From Bradyrhizobium nitroreducens (GTDB lineage: Bacteria > Pseudomonadota > Alphaproteobacteria > Rhizobiales > Xanthobacteraceae): a stretch of DNA of 64,000 bases. Below, piece by piece: positions 45,940 to 54,788 of the stretch; positions within the stretch are counted from its first letter, which is position 1; each line of letters begins with the position of its first letter. A program made the translations under genes and the position numbers. The notes below the pieces were generated by a model. That model was not told where the DNA came from, ran no database searches, and saw only the letters and a list, made by a program, of their open reading frames with translations. The stretch is from the NCBI RefSeq assembly GCF_002776695.1, contig NZ_LFJC01000003.1:7105494-7169493 (forward strand), in the 5' to 3' direction.

Positions 45940-46893
45940 CTAGAGCTCCTTCTTGATGTCGACGATGCGCGACATCATGGTGATGATCAGGAAGGTGATG
46001 ACGAGCAGGATCACGGCATTGGCCGCCGCTGCCGGAAACTGCAGCGCGTTGACCCGTGTCTCGATGATCTTGCCGGCAGCCGCAATCTGCTGGCCGCCCA
46101 TCACGCCGATGGTGATGAAGTCACCCATCACGATGGTGATGACGAAGATCGAGCCGATCACGATGCCGGGCTTGGCCAGGGGAATGATGACGTTGACGAG
46201 GGTCTGGAAGCCGGTCGCGCCGGCATCATAGGCGGCCTCGATCAGCGACTTGTCGATGCGGATCATCGAATTGAAGATCGGCACCACCATGAAGAAGGTG
46301 AAGAGATGCACCAGCGCCAGCACCACCGAGAATTCGGAGAACAGCAGCCATTCGACGGGATGGTTGATCAGCCCCGTCTTGATCAGGCCTGAGTTCACGA
46401 GGCCGTTGCGGCCGAGCAGCGGAATCCAGGCGATCATGCGGATCACGTTGGAGGTCCAGAACGGGATCGTGCAGAGCAGCGACAATCCCATCTGCCAGGT
46501 CTTGGACTTGACGTGGAAGGCGAGGAAATAGGCGACCCAGAAGCCGATGAACAGCGTGATTGCCCAGACCATGAAGCACAGCTTCAGCGTCATCACATAG
46601 GTTCGCCCGATCGTGCAGAGATCGGGCAGTTGCGCGATGCAGCCTTCGAACGTGTCGGTGTAGCCGCGGCCGGAGAAGGCCGGCAGCAGCTGGTATTCGT
46701 TGTAGTCCCAGAACGAGACGATGACGACGAAGACGAGCGGAATCAGGAAGAAGGCGAGAAACACCAGCATCATCGGCCCAGCCTGGAGCCAGGAGATGAA
46801 TGACGGCGACAGGCGCGTCGGCTTGGCCGCGCGCGCCGTGCCCGCCCCCGGGATCAAGCCCGGGGATGCCTGTTGCAGGACTTCTTCCGACAT
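45940..46893 (-). CDS. Polyamine-type ABC transporter permease (PotB-like)
   Basis: A 317-residue permease with TM1 AGPMMLVFLAFFLIPLVFVVIVSFW, a long first periplasmic loop, and the EAA loop LIEAAYDAGATGFQTLVNV at about 215-235. The ATG at 46893 gives MSEEVLQQASPGLIPG; the previous 10 codons of the frame overlap the binding-protein end and are not used. It is 5 bases after the binding-protein stop. It pairs with the PotC-like permease. Confidence 0.92.
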   Translation of the reverse strand: MSEEVLQQASPGLIPGAGTARAAKPTRLSPSFISWLQAGPMMLVFLAFFLIPLVFVVIVSFWDYNEYQLLPAFSGRGYTDTFEGCIAQLPDLCTIGRTYVMTLKLCFMVWAITLFIGFWVAYFLAFHVKSKTWQMGLSLLCTIPFWTSNVIRMIAWIPLLGRNGLVNSGLIKTGLINHPVEWLLFSEFSVVLALVHLFTFFMVVPIFNSMIRIDKSLIEAAYDAGATGFQTLVNVIIPLAKPGIVIGSIFVITIVMGDFITIGVMGGQQIAAAGKIIETRVNALQFPAAAANAVILLVITFLIITMMSRIVDIKKEL

Positions 46894-46898
46894 GTTCG

Positions 46899-48188
46899 CT
46901 ACGCCGCGATGAACTCGTTCCACTTGCGGACCATGTAGTCGTTCTCGTCCATCACCGCGTTCCAGCAGGCGACGCCGCCCATGCGGTCCTCGTAGGAGCC
47001 GCCGTCACGCACCGCGCCTGCCTTCTCCAGCAGCGAGCCGTCGGGTGCCTTGATGTCCTTCTCGGCCGGCTTGCCTTCCATCCAGTACGCCCACTCGTAG
47101 GGCTCCATATGCGCCTTCGCGGTGGAGAGCACGGCGGAGTAGTAGCCCTGGCGGTTGAGATAGGCGCCGGCATAGCCCGACAGAAACCAGTTGACGAACT
47201 CGTAGGCCCAGTCGAGCTTCGCACCCGAGACGCCCTTGGAAACGCAGAAGCCCGAGGCCCAGGAGCGATAGCCTTCCTTGAGCGGCTGGAAGGTGCAGGG
47301 AATGCCCATCGAGCGCACCTTCGTCACCGCCGGCGACCACATCGACTGGATCACGGTTTCACCCGAGGCCATCAGGTTGACGCTCTCATTGAAGTCTTTC
47401 CAGAATGCGCGGAACTGGCCGGCCTTCTTGGCTTCGGTCATCACCTTCATGGTGAGATCGATCTCTTCCTTGGTCATGTTGCCCTTGTCGGCATATTTGT
47501 ACTTGCCGGTGGCTTCCACGACCATCGCGGCGTCCATGATGCCGATCGAGGGGATGTTGAGGATCGAGGCCTTGCCCTTGAATTCGGGATTGAGCAGCTC
47601 GGCCCAGGTGTTGATCGGCCGCTTGATCAGGTCGGGACGGATGCCGAGCGTGTCGGCGTTGTAGACGGTCGGGATCAGCGTGACGAACTCGGTCGCCGAC
47701 GTCGCGAACTTCTTGGAGTCCTTGCCCTCGAGATAGAGCACCTTCCACGGCGCAGTGCCCTGGCCGCCGATCTTCTTGCCGCCGGGCGTCATGCCCTTGG
47801 TGAAGACGGGCGTGATGTTGTCGAATTCCTTGATCTTCTTGGCGTCGAGGGCAAGGATGTTGCCCGACGGCACCAGCTTCTTCAGCGAGAAATATTCGGT
47901 GTCCAGCACGTCGAAGGAGTTCGGCTGGGTCATCACGCGCTTGGTGACGTCGTCGGTGGTCGCGGTGATGTATTCGATCTTGATGCCGGTGTCCTTCAGG
48001 CACTGCTTGGAGATGTCGTCGCCCTCGTTCACGGCCGTGCCGAGATAGCGCAGCACCTTCGCATCGGCCGACTTCACATAGGGAAAGCCGGTGATGGCGC
48101 CGGAGCCGGCGGCAAGGCCGGCGAGACTTGCGGTACCCTTGAGCAGCGTACGGCGGCTGACGCCTTTCGTCCCAGTGGTCTTGCTCAT
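46899..48188 (-). CDS. Polyamine-type ABC transporter substrate-binding protein
   Basis: A 429-residue periplasmic binding protein of the PotD/PotF-like group (bacterial solute-binding family 1/8). The signal has a twin-arginine motif VSRRTLLKG, so Tat export is likely. The mature part begins KVLRYLGTAVNEG and includes SFDVLDTEYFSLKKL, YNADTLGIRPDLIKRPINTW and GETVIQSMWSPAVTKV. ATG at 48188 follows AGGAGTGAC. It lies between the ATPase (43 bases upstream) and the permeases in one operon. Confidence 0.92.
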   Translation of the reverse strand: MSKTTGTKGVSRRTLLKGTASLAGLAAGSGAITGFPYVKSADAKVLRYLGTAVNEGDDISKQCLKDTGIKIEYITATTDDVTKRVMTQPNSFDVLDTEYFSLKKLVPSGNILALDAKKIKEFDNITPVFTKGMTPGGKKIGGQGTAPWKVLYLEGKDSKKFATSATEFVTLIPTVYNADTLGIRPDLIKRPINTWAELLNPEFKGKASILNIPSIGIMDAAMVVEATGKYKYADKGNMTKEEIDLTMKVMTEAKKAGQFRAFWKDFNESVNLMASGETVIQSMWSPAVTKVRSMGIPCTFQPLKEGYRSWASGFCVSKGVSGAKLDWAYEFVNWFLSGYAGAYLNRQGYYSAVLSTAKAHMEPYEWAYWMEGKPAEKDIKAPDGSLLEKAGAVRDGGSYEDRMGGVACWNAVMDENDYMVRKWNEFIAA

Positions 48189-48231
48189 GTCAGTCACTCC
48201 TCTGTTGCGCATTTCCAGTGATCGATCGGCG

Positions 48232-49218
48232 CTATTGCAGGCGTTGCGCCTTGGCGGGATCCCAGGTGGCCAGCACGCGATCGCCCGGACGGAACGGGTG
48301 GACGTCGAAGGTGGCTTCGGGAACGTGGGAGAACAGGGCGGTGCCGTCGTCGAGCGTGAGCGAGACGGCGATGTAGGAGCCCTGGTACTCGGTCTGGGTC
48401 AGCAGCGCCGGCGCGCCGAAGGCGCCATCAGCGAACGGCGCGATGCCGAGCTGATCGGCGCGCACGGCGATGAGGTTGCCGGCGTCGCTGAGCACGTTGT
48501 GGCCGCCGATGAAGCGCGCCACGAATTCGGTGCGGGGATGATGGAAGATGTCGCGGGCCGAGCCCTGCTGCTCGATCTTGCCCTGGTTCATCACCACGAT
48601 GTGGTCGGCGAGCGCCATCGCCTCCTCCTGACCGTGGGTGACCTGGATGAAGCTGATGCCGAGCTCGCGCTGCAGCCGCTTGAGCTCGCCGCGCATCTTG
48701 ACCCGCAGGAACGGATCGAGCGCGGAGAGCGGCTCGTCGAGCAGAAGGATTTGCGGCTCGGTGATCAGCGCACGCGCCAGCGCGACGCGCTGCTGCTGGC
48801 CGCCGGAGAGCTGCGCGGGCAGCCGGCCCGCATATTGGCTCATCGCCACCAGCTCCAGCAATTCGCCGGCGCGCTTGTGGCGCGTCGGCTTGTCGATGCC
48901 GCGCATCTTCAGGGCGAAGGCGACGTTGTCGATCACGGACAGATGCGGAAACAACGCGTAGGACTGGAACATCATCGCAGTGCCGCGCTCGGCCGGCGGC
49001 AGGTCGGTGACGTTCTGGCTGCCGAGGATGATGTCGCCCTCGCTGACCGCCTCATGGCCCGCGATCATGCGCAGGGTCGAGGTCTTGCCGCAGCCGGACG
49101 GGCCGAGCAGGCAGCAATAGGTGCCGGCCGGGATCTTCAGATTGACGGTGTCGACCGCCAGCGTGGTGTCGTAGCGCTTGGTGACGGCGACCAGTTCGAG
49201 GGCGGCGGGAGTGGCCAT
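48232..49218 (-). CDS. Polyamine-type ABC transporter ATP-binding protein (PotA-like)
   Basis: A 328-residue ATPase with Walker A GPSGCGKTS at about 39-47, signature QLSGGQQQRVALAR, Walker B ILLLDEPLSALD and a C-terminal TOBE regulatory domain (GDRVLATWDPAKAQRLQ at the end). ATG at 49218 starts MATPAALELVAVTKRY; upstream codons are not used. First gene of the ABC operon, divergent from the GntR gene over a 252-base control region. Confidence 0.93.
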   Translation of the reverse strand: MATPAALELVAVTKRYDTTLAVDTVNLKIPAGTYCCLLGPSGCGKTSTLRMIAGHEAVSEGDIILGSQNVTDLPPAERGTAMMFQSYALFPHLSVIDNVAFALKMRGIDKPTRHKRAGELLELVAMSQYAGRLPAQLSGGQQQRVALARALITEPQILLLDEPLSALDPFLRVKMRGELKRLQRELGISFIQVTHGQEEAMALADHIVVMNQGKIEQQGSARDIFHHPRTEFVARFIGGHNVLSDAGNLIAVRADQLGIAPFADGAFGAPALLTQTEYQGSYIAVSLTLDDGTALFSHVPEATFDVHPFRPGDRVLATWDPAKAQRLQ

Positions 49219-49387
49219 GACGTGTCCAGGGAGGGCGGTGCTTGGGTCCCTCTCCGCAAGGTCCGTGCCAACCGCCCGTCCAGAGGCCAAATTCCGGAAC
49301 TGTGCAGCGGAGTCAGATCGTTAGATCGAATCCCGCCGATCGGGCCGCCCGCGAGGCGCACAATCCTATGCACACAAAGCGGGCGAC

Positions 49388-49418
49388 GATTGTATAAAGT
49401 TTCGCCTGTGATTGGATA
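49388..49418. promoter_or_regulatory. Direct repeat in the GntR/ABC divergent region
   Basis: Two copies of GATTG(T/G)ATA start 22 bases apart, about two turns of the helix, between the ABC operon and gntR. They are a candidate binding site for the GntR regulator. The family usually binds inverted repeats, so this is only suggestive. Confidence 0.3.
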
Positions 49419-49470
49419 CAGCTCGTCGACTAACATTCGAAGCGAGCGTCGTCGATCGAGCCCACGCACC

Positions 49471-50178
49471 ATGGCCGCCAAGTCCCGCCCCAAATCCGAC
49501 GCGCCAGATGCGAGCGACCGCGTCGGCCGCATCCGGGAGGGGGTGACCGCCGCAATCCTCGAGCATCGCCTGCTGCCGGGCACCAAGCTCGGCGAGGACG
49601 AGATCGGCGAGATCTACGGCGCGAGCCGCACGCTGGTCCGCACCGCGCTGCAGCAGCTCGCGCATGAGGGCATCGTCGACATCGAGAAGAACCGCGGCGC
49701 CTTCGTCGCGCGTCCGACACCGGCGGATGCGCGTGAGGTGTTCGAGGCGCGGCGTCTGATCGAGCCCACCATCGTCGATCACGCCATCGATGCGGCATCG
49801 CCGGCCTGGCTCGATCGCCTGCAGCGGCATCTTGCCGAGGAGCGCGAGGCCGAGTTGCGCGGCGATGCGCGCGCCTCGGTCCGGCTCTCCGGCGAATTTC
49901 ACAAGCTCGTCGCCGAGATGAGCGGCCACAGCATCTATCTCGGTTTCCTCAAGGAGCTGATCGCGCGCTCCTCGCTGATCATCCTGCTCTACCGCCGCCA
50001 CGACACGCCGGCCTGCGGCACCGATCATCATGCCGAGATCGTCACCTCGATCCGCGAACGCGACAAGGCGAGGGCACGCGCGCTGATGCTCTCGCATCTG
50101 AACGAGATCGAGGCCGAGCTGTTCCTGAAGGATCCCGCCGCCGACGACCTGCGGCTCGCGGACGTGCTCGGCGTCTAG
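49471..50178 (+). CDS. GntR family (FadR/FCD) transcriptional regulator
   Basis: A 235-residue regulator. The winged helix (VGRIREGVTAAILEHRLLPG, then GASRTLVRTALQQLAHEG) is followed by an FCD effector domain whose likely metal-binding positions include EFHKLV and a histidine pair in GTDHHAEI. ATG at 49471. It is divergent from the ABC/racemase operon and is the obvious regulator of it. The stop codon TAG is the last three bases of CTAG, the duplicated target of the IS element that follows directly. The protein itself is intact. Confidence 0.93.
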   Translation: MAAKSRPKSDAPDASDRVGRIREGVTAAILEHRLLPGTKLGEDEIGEIYGASRTLVRTALQQLAHEGIVDIEKNRGAFVARPTPADAREVFEARRLIEPTIVDHAIDAASPAWLDRLQRHLAEEREAELRGDARASVRLSGEFHKLVAEMSGHSIYLGFLKELIARSSLIILLYRRHDTPACGTDHHAEIVTSIRERDKARARALMLSHLNEIEAELFLKDPAADDLRLADVLGV

Positions 50179-51443
50179 CAGTCTGCTGAAAAACCGGCAA
50201 ATTCGTTGTTGATTGGCGTTTGGGTTGGACCTTGGTCGGAAGTTTGATGTCGGAGCGGCGATTGCCTCTCCGATCGGCGACCTCAACCTGCGACGAGCTT
50301 GGGTATCCGGACGAGGTTGTAGGCAATCAGATTGAGCAGGAAGTCGGCGGCGACGCGAGCGATGCCCCGATGTTTGGTCTTGCGCATGGTGCCATGCTGC
50401 TTGCCCCATCCGAAGATGCACTCGACCATCGCCCGCCGTGACTGGGACATGCTGTAGCCCGGGTGCCGCGTTGTGCGCTCGTCGATGGCGCTGTTGCGGG
50501 TCTTGCCGGTTTTGGTGACGGCCTGGTTCTGGGTCACATGCGGCGTCACGCCGATGGCACGAAGATTGTCGACATGCTCGGCCGTATCGTACGCCTTGTC
50601 CTCACCGGCGGTGATGCGGCGGCCTGCGGCTTTGCGTCTCGCCTTCAGCATCGCCTCTGAAGCCCGGCGTTCGGCGGTACCATTGGCATGCGTGACCTTG
50701 CCGGCTACCGCCAGCCCGTGCCGGTTCTCCATGGTGGCGTGGCCCATATAGCAAAGCCTGGCCTCTCGCCCGGCCGCCTTGCGATAGAGCCGGCTGTCAG
50801 GGTCGCTGGTGCTCGCATGGGTGTCGTTCTTGCGCTTCTGGCCATGGAAGTTGGCGCCGTCATCATCGTCGCCGCTGCCGTCCTTGGGGCGAAAGCTCTT
50901 CTGTGAAGCCCAGGCCTCGATCAGCGTGCCATCCACCGAGAAGTGCTCGCTCGACAACAGGGGCTTCACATCCGGATGGTTCAGAAGCTTCGCCATGAAC
51001 TTGGCGAACACCTCGCCGTTCTCCAACCGGGCACGGTTCTTCGTAAACGTTGTCGGGTCCCAGACCGGATCATCCGGCGAAAGCCCCACGAACCAACGAT
51101 ACAGCAAATTATAGTCCAGCTGTTCCATCAGCTGTCGTTCCGAGCGGATGCCATAAAAGGCCTGCAGCAGCAGAGCACTCAACAACTGCTCGGGCGGGAT
51201 CGAAGGACGACCTTCCTTCGAATACAGCCCGCTCAATGTCCGGTTCAGATCGCTCAGAACGGCACGTACAAGATCTCGTATCTTGCGCAACGGGTGGTCC
51301 TTCGGAACCAGCGCCTCAGGCAAAACATACGAGAACAGTCCACCCTGATCCTCGAACTTGCCACGCATCCCCAGCCTCCGAGATCCAATGCAAATCAGTG
51401 AATCACGAAACTCCGACAAAAACGATAGTTTTTCAGCAGACTG
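50179..51443 (-). mobile_element. IS5-family insertion sequence, complete
   Basis: A 1265-base element with perfect 16-base terminal inverted repeats (CAGTCTGCTGAAAAAC at the left, its complement at the right) and a direct repeat CTAG at both edges (50175-50178 and 51444-51447). CTAG fits the YTAR preference of IS5-group elements. It contains one transposase gene (50283-51368), intact, so it may still be mobile. It sits immediately after the gntR stop codon and before a bradyrhizobial palindrome. Confidence 0.9.
50283..51368 (-). CDS. IS5-family transposase
   Basis: A 361-residue DDE transposase. A DUF772-like N-terminal part (GLYSKEGRPSIPPEQLLSAL, SERQLMEQLDYNLLYRWFVG) precedes the catalytic domain with FSVDGTLIEAW (first Asp), AGEDKAYDT (second Asp) and MVECIFGWGK (Glu). 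The frame is unbroken. ATG at 51368 follows GGAGG; the open frame extends further upstream but outside the typical start. It is the only gene of the element. Confidence 0.92.
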   Translation of the reverse strand: MRGKFEDQGGLFSYVLPEALVPKDHPLRKIRDLVRAVLSDLNRTLSGLYSKEGRPSIPPEQLLSALLLQAFYGIRSERQLMEQLDYNLLYRWFVGLSPDDPVWDPTTFTKNRARLENGEVFAKFMAKLLNHPDVKPLLSSEHFSVDGTLIEAWASQKSFRPKDGSGDDDDGANFHGQKRKNDTHASTSDPDSRLYRKAAGREARLCYMGHATMENRHGLAVAGKVTHANGTAERRASEAMLKARRKAAGRRITAGEDKAYDTAEHVDNLRAIGVTPHVTQNQAVTKTGKTRNSAIDERTTRHPGYSMSQSRRAMVECIFGWGKQHGTMRKTKHRGIARVAADFLLNLIAYNLVRIPKLVAG

Positions 51444-51545
51444 CTAGAGCATTTTCGGTTCTGATTGAATCAGAACCGAAGCTCTAGATTCTTGTTTTGA
51501 CGCGTTTTCTTCACGCGAACCGGTGTCCACTTCGCTCGAAAACGC
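51444..51545. repeat. Bradyrhizobial palindrome next to the IS (gntR terminator remnant)
   Basis: It contains a long hairpin at 51444-51487: CTAGAGC / GCTCTAG outside and TCGGTTCTGATT / AATCAGAACCGA inside, then the tail ATTCTTGTTTTGACGCG and GTGTCCACTTCGCTCGAAAACGCT common in this group. The left foot CTAG is the IS target, so before insertion the hairpin followed the gntR stop directly and was its likely terminator. Confidence 0.75.
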
Positions 51546-51685
51546 TCAAGTGTCGCCGGCTATGTGAGAGGTGGCATCCTTACCGCCAGGCCAGTCACGT
51601 CGCCCAGGCCGCCTGACGCTATGCTAGACCCTCGGACAACCGGAAGTTATTCTCGCCGAGATACTTAAATCTCGGACGGCTATAT

Positions 51686-52375
51686 ATGAGACCCTTTTTT
51701 CTGATTTTGCTTTTGGCTTCGTCTCCCGTGCTCGCCGGTGTATCTCAGCCCAATCCGCCCACGCCCGAGGAGATCGCTGCGAACACCGCGCGCTTCAATC
51801 GGTGCCTGAGGTACGCGACCAAAACCTATAGCATCACGATCAGGGTGGTCACCGACGATAAAGGCATGATCGTCGGCGAGCCGGAAGTGGTCGCCCCGGT
51901 CGACAACGACGAGTTCCGGGAAGACGTGCGCGGGGCGATGAACCGGATTCGTGCGTGCGAACCCTATCGATATTATCCGGCGGAGAAGTTTGCGTACGGA
52001 AACAAGACACAACCCTTCATCTTCCACCCTGTCCCGAAATTGAGTGATGAGATGAAAGCTGCCATCGAAAAGCACTTTGACGATTGCATGCCTGTTCGCG
52101 AGAAAGGTCCCGACATAACCGTCCGGTTCGAATTCAGCATCAGTGGTTCATACGCACGTCCGCCTATGCTCGAAGACAGGAGGGACACAGTCGAGTATCT
52201 CCGATCGGCTGCCGAAATCATGGAAGCGGTGCTGAAGTGTCCGCCGCTCAACTTGCGAGGCGACGAGCACAACAATTGGCGGGTGATCTTGCGTCGCTTC
52301 GAGAGCGTGGAGGGCGACAAGGATGCCATCACTCCCAAGCCGGCCCGCGTTCGGAGGCCTTTCAATCGCTTTTGA
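51686..52375 (+). CDS. Secreted protein with TonB-C-like modules
   Basis: A 229-residue secreted protein. A signal peptide (RPFFLILLLASSPVLAG) is followed by two similar domains of about 85 residues: one from the YSITIRVVTDDKGMIVGEP strand pair to DVRGAMNRIRACEPYRYYP, the other from ITVRFEFSISGSYARPPML to AAEIMEAVLKCPPLNL. The strand-helix-strand layout is that of TonB/TolA C-terminal domains. TonB itself is not suggested since there is no transmembrane anchor. Two cysteines per half (NRCLRY/RACEP and DDCMP/LKCPP) may pair. ATG at 51686. Function unknown; it lies between the IS region and an Lrp regulator. Confidence 0.75.
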   Translation: MRPFFLILLLASSPVLAGVSQPNPPTPEEIAANTARFNRCLRYATKTYSITIRVVTDDKGMIVGEPEVVAPVDNDEFREDVRGAMNRIRACEPYRYYPAEKFAYGNKTQPFIFHPVPKLSDEMKAAIEKHFDDCMPVREKGPDITVRFEFSISGSYARPPMLEDRRDTVEYLRSAAEIMEAVLKCPPLNLRGDEHNNWRVILRRFESVEGDKDAITPKPARVRRPFNRF

Positions 52376-52458
52376 TCTCGCCGCAATCGGTCGGGCGGCT
52401 GCCGACAGCCCTTGGCAGCCATTCCGCTCCATGCTTCGCTGCCGCGCATGACAGGACC

Positions 52459-52965
52459 ATGGCGAGGTGGGGGATGGCCGGGCGTGACCAGCTCGACAGC
52501 GTCGATCTGAAGATCTTATCCGAGCTGCAGCAGGACGGACGGGTTCGCAACAACGAGCTGGCGCTGCGCGTCGGCGTGTCCGCGCCGAACTGCCTGCGGC
52601 GGCTGAAATCGCTGTTCAGCCGCGGCGTGATCCGGGCGGTGCGGGCGGTCATCGACGAGCGGCGGCTCGGCTATGAGGTCGTCTCGTTCGTTTCGATCGA
52701 GCTCGGCAGCCAGGCTCAACCGGTGCTGGAGGCGTTCGAGAGCTCGATATCGGCGATCCCGCGCATCCAGCAATGCTGGCGGATTTCCGGCGACACCGAC
52801 TATCTCCTGAGATGCGTGGCGCCGAGCGTGGAGAGCATGCGCCAGCAGCTTCTGCACTTCGCGGCGATGCCCGACGTGAAGAACGTGCGAAGCTTCCCGG
52901 TGCTGGGGGTCGCCAAGGATGTGCCGCTGCCGTTGCAAGACGTCGCAGCAGCGTCCGTGGGTTAG
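52459..52965 (+). CDS. Lrp/AsnC family transcriptional regulator
   Basis: A 168-residue regulator with the AsnC winged helix (LDSVDLKILSELQQDGRVR, then ALRVGVSAPNCLRRLKSLF) and the ligand-binding RAM domain (ISGDTDYLLRCVAPS). ATG at 52459; a second ATG at 52474 (MAGRDQLDS) is nearer the usual start and has an adjacent GGTGGGG. Global or local amino-acid-response role is expected; no target is adjacent. It is followed by a hairpin at 52971. Confidence 0.88.
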   Translation: MARWGMAGRDQLDSVDLKILSELQQDGRVRNNELALRVGVSAPNCLRRLKSLFSRGVIRAVRAVIDERRLGYEVVSFVSIELGSQAQPVLEAFESSISAIPRIQQCWRISGDTDYLLRCVAPSVESMRQQLLHFAAMPDVKNVRSFPVLGVAKDVPLPLQDVAAASVG

Positions 52966-52970
52966 CGGGT

Positions 52971-52988
52971 CACGCCGCAAGCGGCGTG
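52971..52988 (+). terminator. Short hairpin after the Lrp gene
   Basis: CACGCCGC / GCGGCGTG with a two-base loop begins 6 bases after the stop codon, followed by CATTTG. It may terminate transcription weakly. Confidence 0.5.
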
Positions 52989-53240
52989 CATTTGAATCAA
53001 TTGCCGAAGGAATTGGAGGCGAGCGTCGGCAGCGGCAGCGGCCGCGCTGCGCAGGCACGCCGCGTCGGCACTATAATGCTGATTAACTTACCTAACTGAG
53101 AAATGTGATTATTACATTCCTGCAATGCGCTGAGCCGTGATTGATGGCTCCATTGATTGGCTTACATGCGGGGTATGGGCCTCGGCGCGCATCGTACGTC
53201 CGGGGCTCTATGTGGGACTTCTCAAGCAGGAAAAGACATC

Positions 53241-53537
53241 ATGACCTCGGTTTCGAAGACGTTCGCAGTTTCCGCCGCGACGCTGTTTGCGTCTGCGTTT
53301 CTGGTGCTGACGACACCGACTGCGAAAGCGGAAGATTATTGCATCACCAACGGCGCGCAGGCTGCTCACGGCTGCGGCTATCCGACCATGGAAACCTGCC
53401 GCGCCGCTGCCGGCGGTATCGGCGGAATGTGTGCGCAGAGCGGCGGGAAGAGCGCGAGCGATTCTCTCGCCTATCAGCCGAAGCATTCGCAGCAGCGCGC
53501 CAAGCTTCGCCCGGGCGCGCAGACCAACTCGAATTGA
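53241..53537 (+). CDS. DUF3551-like small secreted protein
   Basis: A 98-residue protein. A Sec signal (FAVSAATLFASAFLVLTTPTAKA) precedes a short mature part with the cysteine pattern of DUF3551 proteins: EDYCITN, HGCGYPTMETCRAAAG and GGMCAQ. Such proteins are numerous and uncharacterised in Bradyrhizobium. ATG at 53241. It ends before a strong bidirectional hairpin. Confidence 0.8.
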   Translation: MTSVSKTFAVSAATLFASAFLVLTTPTAKAEDYCITNGAQAAHGCGYPTMETCRAAAGGIGGMCAQSGGKSASDSLAYQPKHSQQRAKLRPGAQTNSN

Positions 53538-53564
53538 TCAGGGTTAAGTCTGGTGGTCTCGACC

Positions 53565-53599
53565 TTTACGGCCTTCGGGGGAATCCCGGAGGCCGTAAA
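53565..53599. terminator. Bidirectional terminator between convergent genes
   Basis: TTTACGGCCTTCGGG / CCCGGAGGCCGTAAA forms a 15-position stem with a 5-base loop and one mismatch, with A/T at both feet. It sits between the DUF3551 gene and the end of the AraC regulator. Confidence 0.8.
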
Positions 53600-53636
53600 T
53601 GTTTGAGGGCCACGACGCTTCATGGCACTCGCTCCA

Positions 53637-54665
53637 CTAGCGATACCGCCCTCGAAACTCGCGGGGGCTCGCGCCCGTCCAGCTGCGGAAGGCGCGGGAA
53701 AAACTCTTCTCGTTGCGGAAGCCGGCGATCTCGGCGATCCGCTTGATCGGCGTGCGGCCGCGCATCAGCTCCTGTTTTGCCAGTTCGAATTTTGCCTCTT
53801 CCTTGAGGTCGCGCAGCGAGGTGGCCTCCTCGCGCAGGCGCCGGTGCATGGTGCGCGTCGACAGCGCGAGCTCGCTTGCGACATCTTCGGCTCCGAGACT
53901 TCGCCCGCGCGCATTGCGCAGCACGCGGCGGACCCGCTCGACCAGCAACCGGTCGCGCCGATAGGGCAGCACGGTCAGCCGGAGCGCGCCCTTGAGCATG
54001 TTGTCGAGATCGATGGCGCTGCGCGTGAGCGGTAGCGAGAGATAGTGCTTGTCGAAGACGATGGCCGCGACGGCCGCATCGAAGCGGATGGTGCGGGAGA
54101 AGATGGTCGGATAGACCGAGACGTGGCCGGGCTCGGGGAATGGAAATTCGGCGGCGCGGAGGGCGATCCTGGAATCCACCGCCCAGCAGGAGAAGCCGAG
54201 CACGTAGCGGAGCAGGGTGACCAGGCAGAATTCGCGGAAAGCGCCGAGGTCGCGCAGCTCGCGAATGGTCACCGTCGCGGTCTCCTCGCCGACCTCGAGA
54301 TCGAGCCGCACGTCCTCGGTGAGCAGGCGGTGGTGCCGGCACCAGCGCTTGAGTGCGACCTCCAGCGTCGGCGCGGTGATCGAGGCGCGGCACAGCATGC
54401 CGTAGGTGCCGAAGGGCAGGCGCCGCGAGAACCAGCCGAGCGCCTCGTCGTCGAGCTCGCGCATGGCGTGGCCCGCCAGCGCCTCGAACTGGGCGGCCGT
54501 GACCCGCCCGTCCGGAGAATTGACAAGGTCCGGCGCTATTTGGCCCCGCTGCAAGGCTTCAGCCGGGTCCAGTCCATAGCGCGCATAGGCGGCGACCACG
54601 CCGCGGACGAAAGCGGCAGGGGTCACGGCGCGGCGCGGGATCGCGGTTGCGACTTGAAAAGGCAT
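53637..54665 (-). CDS. AraC family regulator of the liu operon
   Basis: A 342-residue regulator. The N-terminal part is of the arabinose-binding type seen in OruR/ArgR-like AraC proteins (for example FGTYGMLCRASITAPTLEVA). The C-terminal double helix-turn-helix spans about 245-335, with SLGAEDVASELALSTRTMHR and IKRIAEIAGFRNEKSFSRAF. ATG at 54665. It is divergent from isovaleryl-CoA dehydrogenase across 123 bases, so is the likely activator of the leucine/isovalerate operon. Confidence 0.9.
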   Translation of the reverse strand: MPFQVATAIPRRAVTPAAFVRGVVAAYARYGLDPAEALQRGQIAPDLVNSPDGRVTAAQFEALAGHAMRELDDEALGWFSRRLPFGTYGMLCRASITAPTLEVALKRWCRHHRLLTEDVRLDLEVGEETATVTIRELRDLGAFREFCLVTLLRYVLGFSCWAVDSRIALRAAEFPFPEPGHVSVYPTIFSRTIRFDAAVAAIVFDKHYLSLPLTRSAIDLDNMLKGALRLTVLPYRRDRLLVERVRRVLRNARGRSLGAEDVASELALSTRTMHRRLREEATSLRDLKEEAKFELAKQELMRGRTPIKRIAEIAGFRNEKSFSRAFRSWTGASPREFRGRYR

Positions 54666-54788
54666 TGCGAACCCCAGGGAATTCCTTCCGGAAAATCCTC
54701 GCCAAGTTTGGCGGAAAATGCAACCTTTTCGACCGCAAGAGGGCCCCGAGCCCGTTAGGTTCGGACCCCAAAATAGGGAGGAATCGCC

